A stretch of 64,000 nucleotides of DNA, from positions 1,157,822 to 1,221,821 of the forward strand of contig NZ_CP095096.1 in the NCBI RefSeq assembly GCF_025561445.1, read 5' to 3'. Below, piece by piece: positions 1 to 8,629 of this stretch; position 1 is the stretch's first letter; each line of letters begins with the position of its first letter. Source of the stretch: Staphylococcus sp. IVB6181. GTDB lineage: Bacteria; Bacillota; Bacilli; Staphylococcales; Staphylococcaceae. Under the pieces are notes generated by a model, which saw only the letters and a list, made by a program, of their open reading frames with translations, did not search any database and was not told the origin of the DNA. Position numbers and translations under genes: made by a program.

Positions 1-1
1 G

Positions 2-265
2 ACTTTTATCCACACGCTTAAAACATTGCTGCAGGATATGCTTGAATATCGTGATTTAAAAAATTATCGAACATCTACAAACTACATTTATAAACGTAGA
101 AATGCACCGAGCGTCTACATCACAAATGAAAAACTGATTGATAAATCATACTTTATTGAACAAGCACCAAAACTGGATAAGAAAGCACTCAAAGTAGATA
201 TTCAAAACGGTGCAGATGTGCATGGTGCAGAATTGCGTGAGAGTGAAAGCCTGGTGATTAAATAA
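2..265 (+). CDS. Siphovirus Gp157 family protein, 3' part
   Basis: The frame is open from the first bases, so the gene begins left of the window. The visible part holds the conserved C-terminal half of the family: a segment like 'NAPSVYITNEKLIDKSYFIE', then 'KLDKKALK' and a final 'VHGAELRESESLVIK'. In this phage family the N-terminal half is a coiled coil and the protein sits in the recombination/replication module; it has been linked to phage resistance in streptococci, but its biochemistry is not settled. Its stop overlaps the next start (TAATG), so the two are translationally coupled. Family assignment is from recognised sequence. Confidence 0.85.
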   Translation, partial: TFIHTLKTLLQDMLEYRDLKNYRTSTNYIYKRRNAPSVYITNEKLIDKSYFIEQAPKLDKKALKVDIQNGADVHGAELRESESLVIK

Positions 266-960
266 TGAGTTTTAACATTACAAGCGCTAAAGATATTCAG
301 ACAGACAAAGCAACTTATCTTATTTATGCGAAACCTGGAACAGGAAAAACACACACATTGAATTTCTTACCAGGCAGAACATTATATATCAATGTGGACA
401 AATCAGAACGTCCATTAAAAGGTAACGAAAATATCGATATCTTAGAATTTAATACCCACGAAGCTTGGAAAGAGTGGGGCGAATTAATGAAATGGTTAGC
501 GGACAATAAAGAAATTCTTAACCAATACGACACTATCGCTATCGACAACATTTCAGAATTGTTTAGATCAATGTTAGCAAACTTAGGGCGTAATGGTAAA
601 AACGAACGTGTACCAGAGATGAGTCATTACCAACGTGTAGACTTCTTCACTATTGATAGTTTGCGCTTCCTTCAAAGCTTAAAAAAACGTTTAGTATTTC
701 TTGCTTGGGAAACGAATTATGAAAACTACACGCCTGCAGGGCAACAAATTACGCAAGCTGTCCCAGATATACGTAAAACCATTCGCGACAACGTAGCAGG
801 TCTTTGTCAAGTCGTAGCGAGATTAGTGTTTAACGAGAAGTCTGGTAAACGTGGCTTTATACTAACGCCAAGCAATAACGTCTTTGCTAAAAATCAATTA
901 GACAACAGAGAACATTGCTTGCAAGAGGATTTGTTTAAGGTAGGTGACAGTGATGGTTAA
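265..960 (+). CDS. Sak4-like AAA ATPase (AAA_24), phage recombination
   Basis: The 231-residue protein has a Walker A near residues 22-31 ('AKPGTGKTHTL') and a Walker B-like stretch 'YDTIAIDNISEL' near residues 90-101. This fits the RecA-fold, phage-type AAA_24 (PF13479) ATPases, whose Sak4 branch acts in single-strand annealing or strand exchange with a phage SSB. It lies between Gp157 and a helicase, the usual place for a phage recombinase. The start codon overlaps the Gp157 stop. Exact activity (Sak4 versus general ATPase) is inferred from context. Confidence 0.8.
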   Translation: MSFNITSAKDIQTDKATYLIYAKPGTGKTHTLNFLPGRTLYINVDKSERPLKGNENIDILEFNTHEAWKEWGELMKWLADNKEILNQYDTIAIDNISELFRSMLANLGRNGKNERVPEMSHYQRVDFFTIDSLRFLQSLKKRLVFLAWETNYENYTPAGQQITQAVPDIRKTIRDNVAGLCQVVARLVFNEKSGKRGFILTPSNNVFAKNQLDNREHCLQEDLFKVGDSDG

Positions 961-1327
961 GTTAAATGCAAGCTATGACTTTATGGACGCTATCGAAGAT
1001 ATAAAAGTAATTTCTAAAGATAAAAAATTAGGGATAACAAAGGATATCCTACCACATTTAGCGATTGAATTAGTTAAATCTGAACAAGAGAGAAAAAGAA
1101 ATGAGATTTTAGAAGAGGGTGTAAGAAATAACCAAGCAGATACTATGTTGGATATTCCTCTTACAGATATTTCACATAGTTTAATTGAAATTGCAACTGC
1201 AATTGAAAGAACGGGTGAGGTAGTATTACCAGAATGCCCAAATTGCCATTCAGTTATAGTTACTGGCAATAAGGTATGCCCTGAATGCAGTTTTAATTTA
1301 AAGGACGGTGAAAAGCGACATGTTTAA
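953..1327 (+). CDS. Phage protein with C-terminal zinc ribbon
   Basis: The protein is 124 residues from ATG 953, which I prefer to an in-frame GTG at 944 because an AAGGTAGGTGA ribosome site lies just before 953. The N-terminal two thirds are charged and helical. The C-terminus carries two CxxC pairs ('CPNC' and 'CPEC', 14 residues apart), a zinc-ribbon pattern. I do not recognise a named family. It overlaps both the upstream ATPase and the start of the helicase gene, so it belongs to the replication operon. A DNA- or protein-binding accessory role is inference. Confidence 0.6.
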   Translation: MVKLNASYDFMDAIEDIKVISKDKKLGITKDILPHLAIELVKSEQERKRNEILEEGVRNNQADTMLDIPLTDISHSLIEIATAIERTGEVVLPECPNCHSVIVTGNKVCPECSFNLKDGEKRHV

Positions 1328-2727
1328 ACTCTATGACTACCAACTAGAACTTGTAAATAAAGCACGCAAACTTTTTTCGGAAACAAATGGCGTATTAATA
1401 CAGTCGCCTCCCAGGTAGCGGTAAGTCAGTCATGATTGCAGAAATTGTTAAGAATGCGGCACAAAGACGAAACAGGGTTCTGTTCATCGTACACAGACGA
1501 GAATTGATATTTCAGATTACAAACACCTTGAATAAACATGGTGTTGATCTATCGCAAGTTGATATCTATTCGGAAAAGCGTGCTAAGAACAATCTGCATG
1601 CAATACAAACACCAGCTATTATTCTGACAGATGAAACGCATCATTCGAGAGCGCAGACGTACAAAGACATTTATAAACATTTTGACAAAGCATTGCGGTT
1701 AGGTTTTACCGCAACACCATGGAGGGCATCAGGCGATGGTTTTACCGATATCTATCCTCACATGGTTGAAGGTCCATCAGTACGCTGGCTAATCAACAAT
1801 CAGAAACTAGCGCCTTATAAATACAAAAGTGTTGTGCTAGCAGATACCGATAAATTAAAGAAAAATTCGCAAGGTGATTATACTAAAAAATCAATGGATG
1901 AGGCTATACCTAAAGCGATTTACGGGGATATCGTCGGCAATTATCAAAAGCTTGCTGATGGTCAAAAAACTATTCTTTACGCCCACAGTGTTGAAGCAAG
2001 CAAAGCAATTGCATATCAATTTGAACATCAAGGTATAAATGCGGTTCATGCAGACGCAAATACACCTGCAGTCAAAAGAGAACAGATTATGGAAGATTTC
2101 AGAGACGGTCATATCAAAGTTTTATGCAATGTGGACTTAATCAGTGAAGGTTTCGACGTGCCAGATTGTACATGCGTCATTCTTGCAAGGCCAACAGATT
2201 CATTAGTGTTATACATGCAGCAAGCTATGCGGTCAATGCGTTATCAACCAAACAAAGCAGCAACAATCATTGATCATGTCGGGAATTATGCAAGACACAA
2301 CTTGCCAGATTATCCGCATAACTGGAATAAATACTTCAAAGGTTATAAGAAAAAGAAACGTAAAGACGAGGATGCACCCAGTTTAACCACATGTGATGAA
2401 TGCTTTACAGTGTATGAATCCGAAAATACTGCTTGTCCTGCATGCGGACATGTCAATGAAACAGAAGTCAAAAAAAGTGAAATGGAACATGTCGAAGCAG
2501 AATTGACTGAAATCGACCCATTCGAAATTGATTACACATTAGTTAAATACAGCAAAAGCAACATAGATAAATCAGAACTTAAAACTTTGGAAGATTACTA
2601 TTTGTATGCAAAAGCAAATGGTTACAAAGAAAGCTGGATTAAGTTTAATTATCCATATTATCAAAATGCACCGTTTCCAGTTTTATATTCAGATTTAAAA
2701 CCAATCAAACAAAAATACAATTATTAA
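1320..2727 (+). pseudogene. Phage DEAD/DEAH-box (SF2) helicase, frameshifted in Walker A
   Basis: Translation from ATG 1320 gives a normal helicase N-terminus ('MFKLYDYQLELVNKAR') up to 'LIQSPP' and then hits a stop at 1416. Omitting one base, A1413, joins it to the long frame that continues to 2727 and restores 'PPGSGKSVM', a perfect Walker A. Downstream are motif II 'DETHH', motif III-like 'GFTATPWRA', motif VI 'QQAMRSMRY' and a C-terminal zinc-finger-like segment with two CxxC pairs. Intact length would be about 468 residues. The ORF from 1432 lacks the P-loop and cannot be an active ATPase. Either a real 1-base insertion, a sequencing error, or +1 slippage on CCC-AGG (least likely). Confidence 0.8.
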
Positions 2728-2741
2728 AGGAGTTTTATATT

Positions 2742-3299
2742 ATGTCATTATTTACAACTGATTATTCAAATATCGAGGAAAGCAATTACGGACCATTACC
2801 AGAAGGTGAATACGAAGTAGTTATCAAAAACGCAACAGAAAAAGCAACACCTAACGGCAAAGAGTCAACACAATTAACTTTAGTGGTCCGCAACGACTTG
2901 GAAAAAGCACCTGATCTAGCAGAAACAAATGCAAAATATCCGAACCGCTATATCTTTGTAGATGAATGGAAACGTCATATTGATGGTGCTTACAAATACA
3001 AAATGGAAAACTTCATGCATTATCTAAATGGTGTCGGTGTACCAGAAGGAACAGAAATCAAAGACTTCGAACACTTGTTAAGTCTCTTCCGCGGAAAGCC
3101 TGTCAGAGTTTATGTAAAACAAGAAGAAAATGAGTACAAAGGCGAAACAAAAACAATCAATCGTGTCGCACCGTGGGGCTTTAAACGTACAAAATTCGAA
3201 CAAGTCAACCATCAATGGAAAAATGAGGACGATAAGCCGAACAATAATAATCCATTTAACGGTACTAATGATATTGATGACGATGATTTACCATTTTAA
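2742..3299 (+). CDS. DUF669 family, SSB-like replication protein
   Basis: The 185-residue protein opens with 'MSLFTTDYSNIEESNYGPLPEGEYEV'-type sequence (given here in part) characteristic of DUF669 (PF05037) in phage replication modules. The C-terminus is an asparagine-rich linker ending in 'DDDDLPF', the acidic aromatic tail typical of single-stranded DNA binding proteins that recruit partners. A good AAGGAG site precedes ATG 2742. It sits directly between the helicase and the primase-helicase. A ssDNA-binding role is inferred from the tail and the position. Confidence 0.8.
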   Translation: MSLFTTDYSNIEESNYGPLPEGEYEVVIKNATEKATPNGKESTQLTLVVRNDLEKAPDLAETNAKYPNRYIFVDEWKRHIDGAYKYKMENFMHYLNGVGVPEGTEIKDFEHLLSLFRGKPVRVYVKQEENEYKGETKTINRVAPWGFKRTKFEQVNHQWKNEDDKPNNNNPFNGTNDIDDDDLPF

Positions 3300-3315
3300 T
3301 TAAAGGATGATTTAA

Positions 3316-5616
3316 ATGTATGACAACATACCAAGCGAATTAAAACAGCTGAAAAACTGGTGCGTTTGGAAGTATCAAGAACGCAACGGTAAAAAAACTA
3401 AAATACCTTTTAATGCAGCAACTGGCGAATTCGCTAAGTCTAACGATTCATCCACATGGAGTGATTATCAAACAGCAGTTAATTGTAAAGGTGCAGACGG
3501 TGTGGGGTTCTTCTTCGAACCTCCATACGTGGGCATTGATTTAGACAATATCGAAGATGATCTTCACTTGTATAAAAACGGGGAGCGTTTAGACAATATC
3601 GTGGCAGAATTCACTGATGCATTCAAAAGCTATACCGAAGTCAGTCCATCAGGCAACGGACTGCATATCATTATCAAAGGCAAAATACCTGGCAACCGCA
3701 AACGTAAAGGCAATATCAAAATGTACGACAGCGGACGCTTTTTCACAATGACAGGAAACAAAATCAGCAAATACTCAGAAATCAACAATGTCAATCCGAA
3801 AGTATTCAAAGAAATTTATAGCAAATATTTACCGGATAATACAATTCCGATTCCGACAAGAAATACAGTACAAACGATTCATAATTTGTCGGAAATGGAT
3901 ATTCTCAATGAAATTTATAAGTCGAAACAAGCTAGGCTGTTCGATGACTTGATGAAAGGTCATTGGGATAGACATTACACGTCGCAATCAGAAGCAGACA
4001 TTGCAATAGCAAACATTTTAGCATTCTGGTGTGCGAAAGATTATTCTCAGATGGACAGTATTTTCAGACAATCAGGGCTTTATCGTGATAAGTGGGATGA
4101 AAAACGCAAAAACTCGACTTATGGCGAACAAACATTATTCAAAGCAATCAATGAAACCAGTAATATCTACACGCCTAAACAAGAAAAAGAACCATTGAAA
4201 TATGCACTTGATCATATCTTTGAAGATTATAAAGACAAACCTAAAGAATATCCTCCAAGAAGCTGGGACGACACAGGCAACGCAGACAGATTTATAGACA
4301 GATACGGCAATCTTTACCGTTTCAGTTATATCAACAATAAATTTTACATTTACGACGGCACGAAGTGGACACTGGATGACAGAGGGTTAATCAGAAAACT
4401 AATTGATGAAATGATTGAAAGCATGAAACGTGAAAAAATTATTGTTTCAGAAGATACCGGAGAAGAAGATGCGCAGAAAGAGTTCCAAAAATTCTTGAAG
4501 AAAACCAGAGGAACACAAGCTAAGAAAAATATTACAAACGAATTAATGCACAGAAAGCCGATTACACCAGACCAATTTGACGTAGATGACATGCTGCTTA
4601 ATGTTGCTAACGGTTATGTTGATTTAACAAGCCGAGAGTTACATCCACATGATAGAAATAAGATGTTCAGTCAGATTGCCAATACAGACTATTCAGAGAA
4701 GATGCAGCCTTCTGTATGGCTAGATTTTTTAAATGACATTTTTGACGGCAATGAAGAAGTTATCCGCTACATTCAAAAAGCACTCGATTATTCACTCACA
4801 GGCAGTACGAGAGAGCAGGTAATGTTTATCTTGCATGGTAAAGGACGTAACGGTAAAAGTATTTTTGTTGAAACAATTTCGGAAATATTAGGTGATTATT
4901 CAAACAATATGCAAGCCAAATCTTTGATGGTACAAAAGAACGACAACGTCAATACAGACATTGCCCGTTTAAGCAAAGCACGATTTGTCACATCATCCGA
5001 ACCAAACGAAGGATTTCGATTTGATGAGGGGCTAATCAAGCAGCTTACAGGCGGAGATAAAGTTACAGCACGCTTCTTGTATGCAGAAGAGTTCGAATAT
5101 CAACCTAAATTCAAAATTTGGGTGTCTACTAACCACAAACCGATAATCAGAGGTACTGATGACGGGATTTGGCGAAGATTGATACTGATTCCTTTTGAAG
5201 TACAGATACCTGAAGAAAAAGTAGATAAGGATCTAAAGTATAAACTTTTACGAGAAGCGCCTGCAATCCTTAACTGGATGACAGAGGGTGCATACATGTG
5301 GATGCAGGAAGGCTTAAAAATGCCAGATAAATTAAAAGAAGCAAGCCAAGCCTATCGTACTGAAATGGATGTCGTCGAACAGTTTATCGAAGATGAATGT
5401 ATTAAAGAAGATGGTGCGAGAGTCAAAGCAAGTATGCTTTACAGTGCTTATAAAGATTGGGCGAATGAAAACGGTGTTTACAAAATGGATAACAATAAAT
5501 TCGGTAAAAAAATGATGGAGAAATTCAAAAGAAAAAGATTTAACAATGGATACCATTATCTCGGAATTAGAACGAGAGAACGTTTTGATGGTTTGAAAAA
5601 TGTTTTAGATCAGTGA
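3316..5616 (+). CDS. Phage primase-helicase (PrimPol/D5-like)
   Basis: The 766-residue protein has two parts. Residues 1-270 contain a PrimPol/NrS-1 polymerase-like N-terminus, with 'GVGFFFEPPYVGIDLDNIE' holding a likely metal-binding Asp pair and 'SPSGNGLHIIIKG'. Residues 430-700 form a D5-type SF3 helicase with Walker A 'LHGKGRNGKSIFVE' and the later 'STNHKPIIRGTDDGIWRR' motif. Such proteins prime and unwind at the phage origin. An AAGGATGA site precedes the start. The repeat-rich gap immediately downstream is a plausible origin on which it would act. Confidence 0.88.
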   Translation: MYDNIPSELKQLKNWCVWKYQERNGKKTKIPFNAATGEFAKSNDSSTWSDYQTAVNCKGADGVGFFFEPPYVGIDLDNIEDDLHLYKNGERLDNIVAEFTDAFKSYTEVSPSGNGLHIIIKGKIPGNRKRKGNIKMYDSGRFFTMTGNKISKYSEINNVNPKVFKEIYSKYLPDNTIPIPTRNTVQTIHNLSEMDILNEIYKSKQARLFDDLMKGHWDRHYTSQSEADIAIANILAFWCAKDYSQMDSIFRQSGLYRDKWDEKRKNSTYGEQTLFKAINETSNIYTPKQEKEPLKYALDHIFEDYKDKPKEYPPRSWDDTGNADRFIDRYGNLYRFSYINNKFYIYDGTKWTLDDRGLIRKLIDEMIESMKREKIIVSEDTGEEDAQKEFQKFLKKTRGTQAKKNITNELMHRKPITPDQFDVDDMLLNVANGYVDLTSRELHPHDRNKMFSQIANTDYSEKMQPSVWLDFLNDIFDGNEEVIRYIQKALDYSLTGSTREQVMFILHGKGRNGKSIFVETISEILGDYSNNMQAKSLMVQKNDNVNTDIARLSKARFVTSSEPNEGFRFDEGLIKQLTGGDKVTARFLYAEEFEYQPKFKIWVSTNHKPIIRGTDDGIWRRLILIPFEVQIPEEKVDKDLKYKLLREAPAILNWMTEGAYMWMQEGLKMPDKLKEASQAYRTEMDVVEQFIEDECIKEDGARVKASMLYSAYKDWANENGVYKMDNNKFGKKMMEKFKRKRFNNGYHYLGIRTRERFDGLKNVLDQ

Positions 5617-5868
5617 ACCCCAAAGTGAACTCAAAGTGAATAGAAAGTGAATCCCTACTTCACTCGAAAAACCCTATTATATCAACGTTTATTACTTCTT
5701 TTTTATAAATAGTGAACCCTAAAGTAATAAAAGTATATATACGTGTATAAAAATGTATGTATTTCCATAGGAGACTTTTTCTGACGCTGGGGTTCACGAT
5801 TTGGTTCAAACTTAGTGCCAGTAAGGCTTGGAGGGCATTTTTAGGGTACACGATTGGGGTACACGATT
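5612..5868 (+). repeat. Iteron-like repeats, candidate phage replication origin
   Basis: This gap after the primase-helicase holds AGTGAA at 5612, 5624, 5635 and 5646 (spacings 12, 11, 11, about one helical turn), another at 5711, and the inverted form TTCACT at 5659. A second family, GGGT(T/A)CACGATT, occurs at 5790, 5844 and 5857. Between them lies an AT-rich stretch. Phased iterons plus an AT-rich segment next to the replication initiator are typical of an origin. No gene is visible here. Function is inferred. Confidence 0.45.
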
Positions 5869-5887
5869 TCAGTTTTTGGAGGAAATC

Positions 5888-6211
5888 ATGAAAAAAACAG
5901 AACAAGCAATACAAAACGAAATTATTTTAGCTGCTAATCAACGCGGTCACAGATTGTGGAGAAGCAACGCAGGAAGAATTGTTACAAAAGACAATCGAAT
6001 TGTGCAGCTTATGCCTAAAGGTTTTCCAGATACAGTTGGATTCAGAAAAACAGACGGAAAATTTATTGTAATCGAAGTTAAAACTGAAAGTGGAAGATTA
6101 CGATCAGAACAGATCAAATTTAAAAAGTTTGCAGAGAACATGCCGATACTTTATGGAGTAGCCCGCAGTGTGGACGATGCAATCAAAATTATAGAAGGTG
6201 ATATTAATTGA
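5888..6211 (+). CDS. VRR-NUC domain nuclease
   Basis: The 107-residue protein starts at ATG 5888, after a GGAGGAAATC site. The core 'GFPDTVGF ... FIVIEVKTESGRLRSEQ' gives the D...ExK catalytic pattern of the VRR-NUC branch of the PD-(D/E)XK nucleases, which are common beside phage primase-helicases and may process recombination or replication intermediates. The protein is the usual length for stand-alone phage VRR-NUC. Its last codons overlap the TTG start of the next gene. Confidence 0.85.
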   Translation: MKKTEQAIQNEIILAANQRGHRLWRSNAGRIVTKDNRIVQLMPKGFPDTVGFRKTDGKFIVIEVKTESGRLRSEQIKFKKFAENMPILYGVARSVDDAIKIIEGDIN

Positions 6212-6399
6212 ATATCGACAATGACGATGTAGAAATGCAATTCAAATGCACAGTGACGTTTACAGCTAAAGTCAAAGATACATTTCACAAACACACTGAT
6301 TTACAAGCTATGGAAGATAGTTTGATCAATAAAATTTATGAAGAACCAGAAGCCTACATGGATGACTTAGAAGTCACAGATGTAGAGCGGTTATTGTAG
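6208..6399 (+). CDS. Small phage protein of unknown function
   Basis: A 63-residue acidic protein read from TTG 6208, overlapping the VRR-NUC stop. It begins 'MNIDNDDVEMQFKCTVTF' and has no motif I recognise. Support comes from tight packing in the early operon and a following gene with a GGAGG site close after its stop. Translation probably depends on coupling to the nuclease gene. Confidence 0.55.
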   Translation: MNIDNDDVEMQFKCTVTFTAKVKDTFHKHTDLQAMEDSLINKIYEEPEAYMDDLEVTDVERLL

Positions 6400-6411
6400 G
6401 AGGTTAGAGTA

Positions 6412-6936
6412 ATGGGAAAATTTATTTATAAAGGTGAAACGATTGAGATTGGAACTCAAAAAATCTTATATGCATCTCAAAATTTAAAAGTATCTTCTAA
6501 AGATTTGCAAGAAAGATTTGATAAAGGTTGGGATATAGAAGATGCGCTTAAATACAATTTCAAACACGTGATGTACAAAGGGAAAATATGCCGAAAGATT
6601 AAACATAAAGGACTCACTTTTTATATCGTAGCTGAAGATTTGAAAAGGTCTAAAGTGCCTCCGCAAACAATTATTAAATATTTAAATGACGGACACATTA
6701 TGGACGATATTCTACCGCTGGAAACAGAGTTTTATATTGTGGAACATGAAAAAGATGCTTTGCGAAATTTGGTTTATAAGGACCGTTTGCTCAAAGAACG
6801 TCAAAAAGAACAAGCGGAAGCACGCAAAAGAGCAGAGCGTCCTTGGTTATACGACGGTACACCGCAGAGTGTAGAAGCTGGTCTTTGGTACTTGCACTTA
6901 TGTGAAAATGACTTAATTGTAAAGGCGGTGCGTTAA
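6412..6936 (+). CDS. Phage protein with two internal ~50-residue repeats
   Basis: The 174-residue protein starts at ATG 6412 after TAGGAGGTTAGAG. I do not recognise the family. Residues 4-48 and 54-103 look like two copies of one module: each has an 'YKG' turn, a helix with 'LK-S--DLQ/T' character, and a 'G-D/HI-D-(A/I)L' end. This resembles tandem small helical DNA-binding modules. The C-terminus is basic and coiled ('KERQKEQAEARKRAER'). A DNA-binding role is a guess. Confidence 0.6.
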   Translation: MGKFIYKGETIEIGTQKILYASQNLKVSSKDLQERFDKGWDIEDALKYNFKHVMYKGKICRKIKHKGLTFYIVAEDLKRSKVPPQTIIKYLNDGHIMDDILPLETEFYIVEHEKDALRNLVYKDRLLKERQKEQAEARKRAERPWLYDGTPQSVEAGLWYLHLCENDLIVKAVR

Positions 6937-7360
6937 ATGAAAGTTAGGGATTTGAATTTGAACGATCGTATTATTATTTGGAGTGATGATGGAGAAGAGG
7001 GCAAGTGTGGCAGTGTTACTGCATTCAGTTACAAAAATTTTACTCAAGAAACTGCAAGTGTATTGTTGGATGGGGAAGTTAATGAAATTGAATTAACTGA
7101 TAGAGACTACTTCGACAAACTTCCAATATCTTTCAAGAAAGCTGAACATTCAGAAGATTGCAAAAAACATTCCTGAACATTATTCTGGTCAAACAGATGT
7201 AATTGAATTTACACGTCAACAATTTACTAAAGATGAGTGGATTGCATCAATGAAGTTTAACATCATCAAATACGCCACAAGACTAGGTCGTAAAGACGCA
7301 TTAGATAAAGAGCTGGATAAAATCATAGATTATGCACAACGTCTCAAGGAGGGGCTTTAA
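6937..7360 (+). pseudogene. DUF3310 family phage protein, frameshifted at poly-A
   Basis: Frame 1 from ATG 6937 gives an N-terminal beta-rich domain that stops at 7174-7176. The sequence after the run of six A's (7162-7167) continues in the next frame as 'NIPEHYSGQTDVIEF' followed by 'KFNIIKYATRLGRKD', which is the DUF3310 domain, ending at 7360. No start codon lies at a sensible place for that domain. Five A's would fuse both parts into one protein of about 140 residues. DUF3310 proteins are small phage proteins sometimes annotated as nucleotide kinases; their role is unproven. Confidence 0.7.
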
Positions 7361-7537
7361 ATGACCTTAAAAGAGGCGCTTAAATACGCAAACGCTCAAT
7401 TGAATACATGTACAGGAGAGTTATATGTGGACAACATGCGTGAGCAGCATGCAAAGCTGTGTATCAAGAGAATTGTTGAAAAATTAGAGCAAGGACAATC
7501 ACTAAATCATAAATTCAATGATGAAGGAATTTTGTAA
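7361..7537 (+). CDS. Small phage protein of unknown function
   Basis: A 58-residue frame begins at the ATG that directly follows the DUF3310 stop; AAGGAGGGG lies 12-18 bases upstream. The sequence ('MTLKEALKYANAQLNTC') is helical with no recognised motif. Its stop overlaps the next start (TAATG), the packing expected for a real early phage gene. Confidence 0.6.
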   Translation: MTLKEALKYANAQLNTCTGELYVDNMREQHAKLCIKRIVEKLEQGQSLNHKFNDEGIL

Positions 7538-7731
7538 TGGCTGGCACACGAGGACGTAGTTTAACGCAACTAGAGCAAGAGTTACAAAGCAGAGGTGTAA
7601 AGGGGTTTGTGATTGATGCAAGCCCTTCACGCATCACTGCAATCGTTGCTAGAGAGGATTATTTGAATAACAGGAGGAAATGGGATGGCAGTCAGATTAG
7701 GCAACCTCAAAATCGAAGAAGTTTTAGATAA
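7537..7731 (+). CDS. Small basic phage protein
   Basis: A 64-residue, arginine-rich protein ('MAGTRGRSLTQLEQEL') overlapping the upstream stop by one base. Its last 47 bases overlap the next gene in another frame, so either the end of this protein is real and the genes overlap, or the next start is internal. No family recognised. Confidence 0.5.
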   Translation: MAGTRGRSLTQLEQELQSRGVKGFVIDASPSRITAIVAREDYLNNRRKWDGSQIRQPQNRRSFR

Positions 7732-7948
7732 ATTAGGAATTACCTTGCCAGAAGAAGTTGTAGAACGTATGGAAGCGAGATACCAACCGTCTGCACAGTC
7801 AGAGGACTTAGAACCAGAACAATGGCATTGCTTCGAATTACCTTTCTGTATGTCATGCGGTAGCAGAGAAACAGCATATGAATGGTTTGAGATACTTTCA
7901 CCTTATCGTGATGAGATTAAAACGCAAATGCAGATCGTAGCAAAGTAA
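7685..7948 (+). CDS. Small acidic phage protein of unknown function
   Basis: An 87-residue protein from ATG 7685 with a strong AGGAGGAAAT site. It includes 'LPFCMSCGSRETAYEWFE', where the CxxC could bind a metal or be coincidental. The gene overlaps the previous one and is followed 13 bases later by the yopX-like gene with its own AAAGGAGG site. Family not recognised. Confidence 0.6.
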   Translation: MAVRLGNLKIEEVLDKLGITLPEEVVERMEARYQPSAQSEDLEPEQWHCFELPFCMSCGSRETAYEWFEILSPYRDEIKTQMQIVAK

Positions 7949-7961
7949 AGGAGGAATTGGA

Positions 7962-8387
7962 ATGATACCTAAATTCAGAGAGTTTGATAGAGAAAGACAT
8001 AGAACTGATTATCAGAAAGGCATGAGTTATGGTGAACAACAAGACTTTGATATGGGATTCACTATTTGGTTCGACCATATTGAAGACCTGGATTTAATCG
8101 AAAAAGATGGCACCATTAATAGAATTGTGATGATGTCGACTGGTCTGAAAGACAAAAACGGAAAAGAAATCTATGAGGGCGATATTCTTAAATGGTTAGG
8201 ACATCATGGTCATGGATGGCAAGCTACAATATATGGTTTTATCACATATGAAAAGGAACAAGCAAGATTCAGATTAATTGAAGATAACAACGAATATTAC
8301 GAAGATATTTATCGCATATCAAAAATCGGGGAAGTTGTTGGAAACGTTTATGAAAACCCTAAATTACTAGAGAGGGGCAGTGAATGA
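7962..8387 (+). CDS. YopX family phage protein
   Basis: The 141-residue protein has the YopX (PF09643) signature: 'MSTGLKDKNGKEIYEGDIL' in the middle and 'EVVGNVYENPKLL' at the end, with 'RFRLIEDN' between. YopX proteins occur widely in the early regions of Gram-positive phages; the function is unknown. AAAGGAGG lies before the start, and the stop overlaps the next gene. Confidence 0.85.
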   Translation: MIPKFREFDRERHRTDYQKGMSYGEQQDFDMGFTIWFDHIEDLDLIEKDGTINRIVMMSTGLKDKNGKEIYEGDILKWLGHHGHGWQATIYGFITYEKEQARFRLIEDNNEYYEDIYRISKIGEVVGNVYENPKLLERGSE

Positions 8388-8629
8388 TGAAATACAAATA
8401 CATGGAAAAACAAGTGGAAGGTGCTAAAGCATTGGCAGAAAAATACCCTCACATGCAAACACATCAAGATATTTATCGAGAGCATGTAGAGGTGCTGGAA
8501 AAGGCAAAGGCGTTTGACCGTATTAAAGAAATGATTGATGACCAACAAGCAGAAGGCGAACCAGATAGCGAAGTGTTGAGTGAAATAAGATATGAAATAT
8601 CGAAAGTGGAGGATAAAAACAATGACTAA
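8384..8629 (+). CDS. Small helical phage protein
   Basis: An 81-residue charged, helical protein ('MMKYKYMEKQVEGAKALAEK') with a start overlapping the yopX stop and an end overlapping the dUTPase start by 8 bases. Either of two adjacent ATGs (8384, 8387) may be used; GAGGGG lies just upstream. No named family recognised. Confidence 0.6.
   Translation: MMKYKYMEKQVEGAKALAEKYPHMQTHQDIYREHVEVLEKAKAFDRIKEMIDDQQAEGEPDSEVLSEIRYEISKVEDKNND

Noticed and set aside
5612..5651. CRISPR array
   Set aside because: Repeats are only 6-8 bases with 11-base periodicity; no spacers of CRISPR length and no cas genes.
5660..5914. 84-codon minus-strand frame over the repeat region
   Set aside because: It arises from AT-rich repeats and has no ribosome site or family resemblance.
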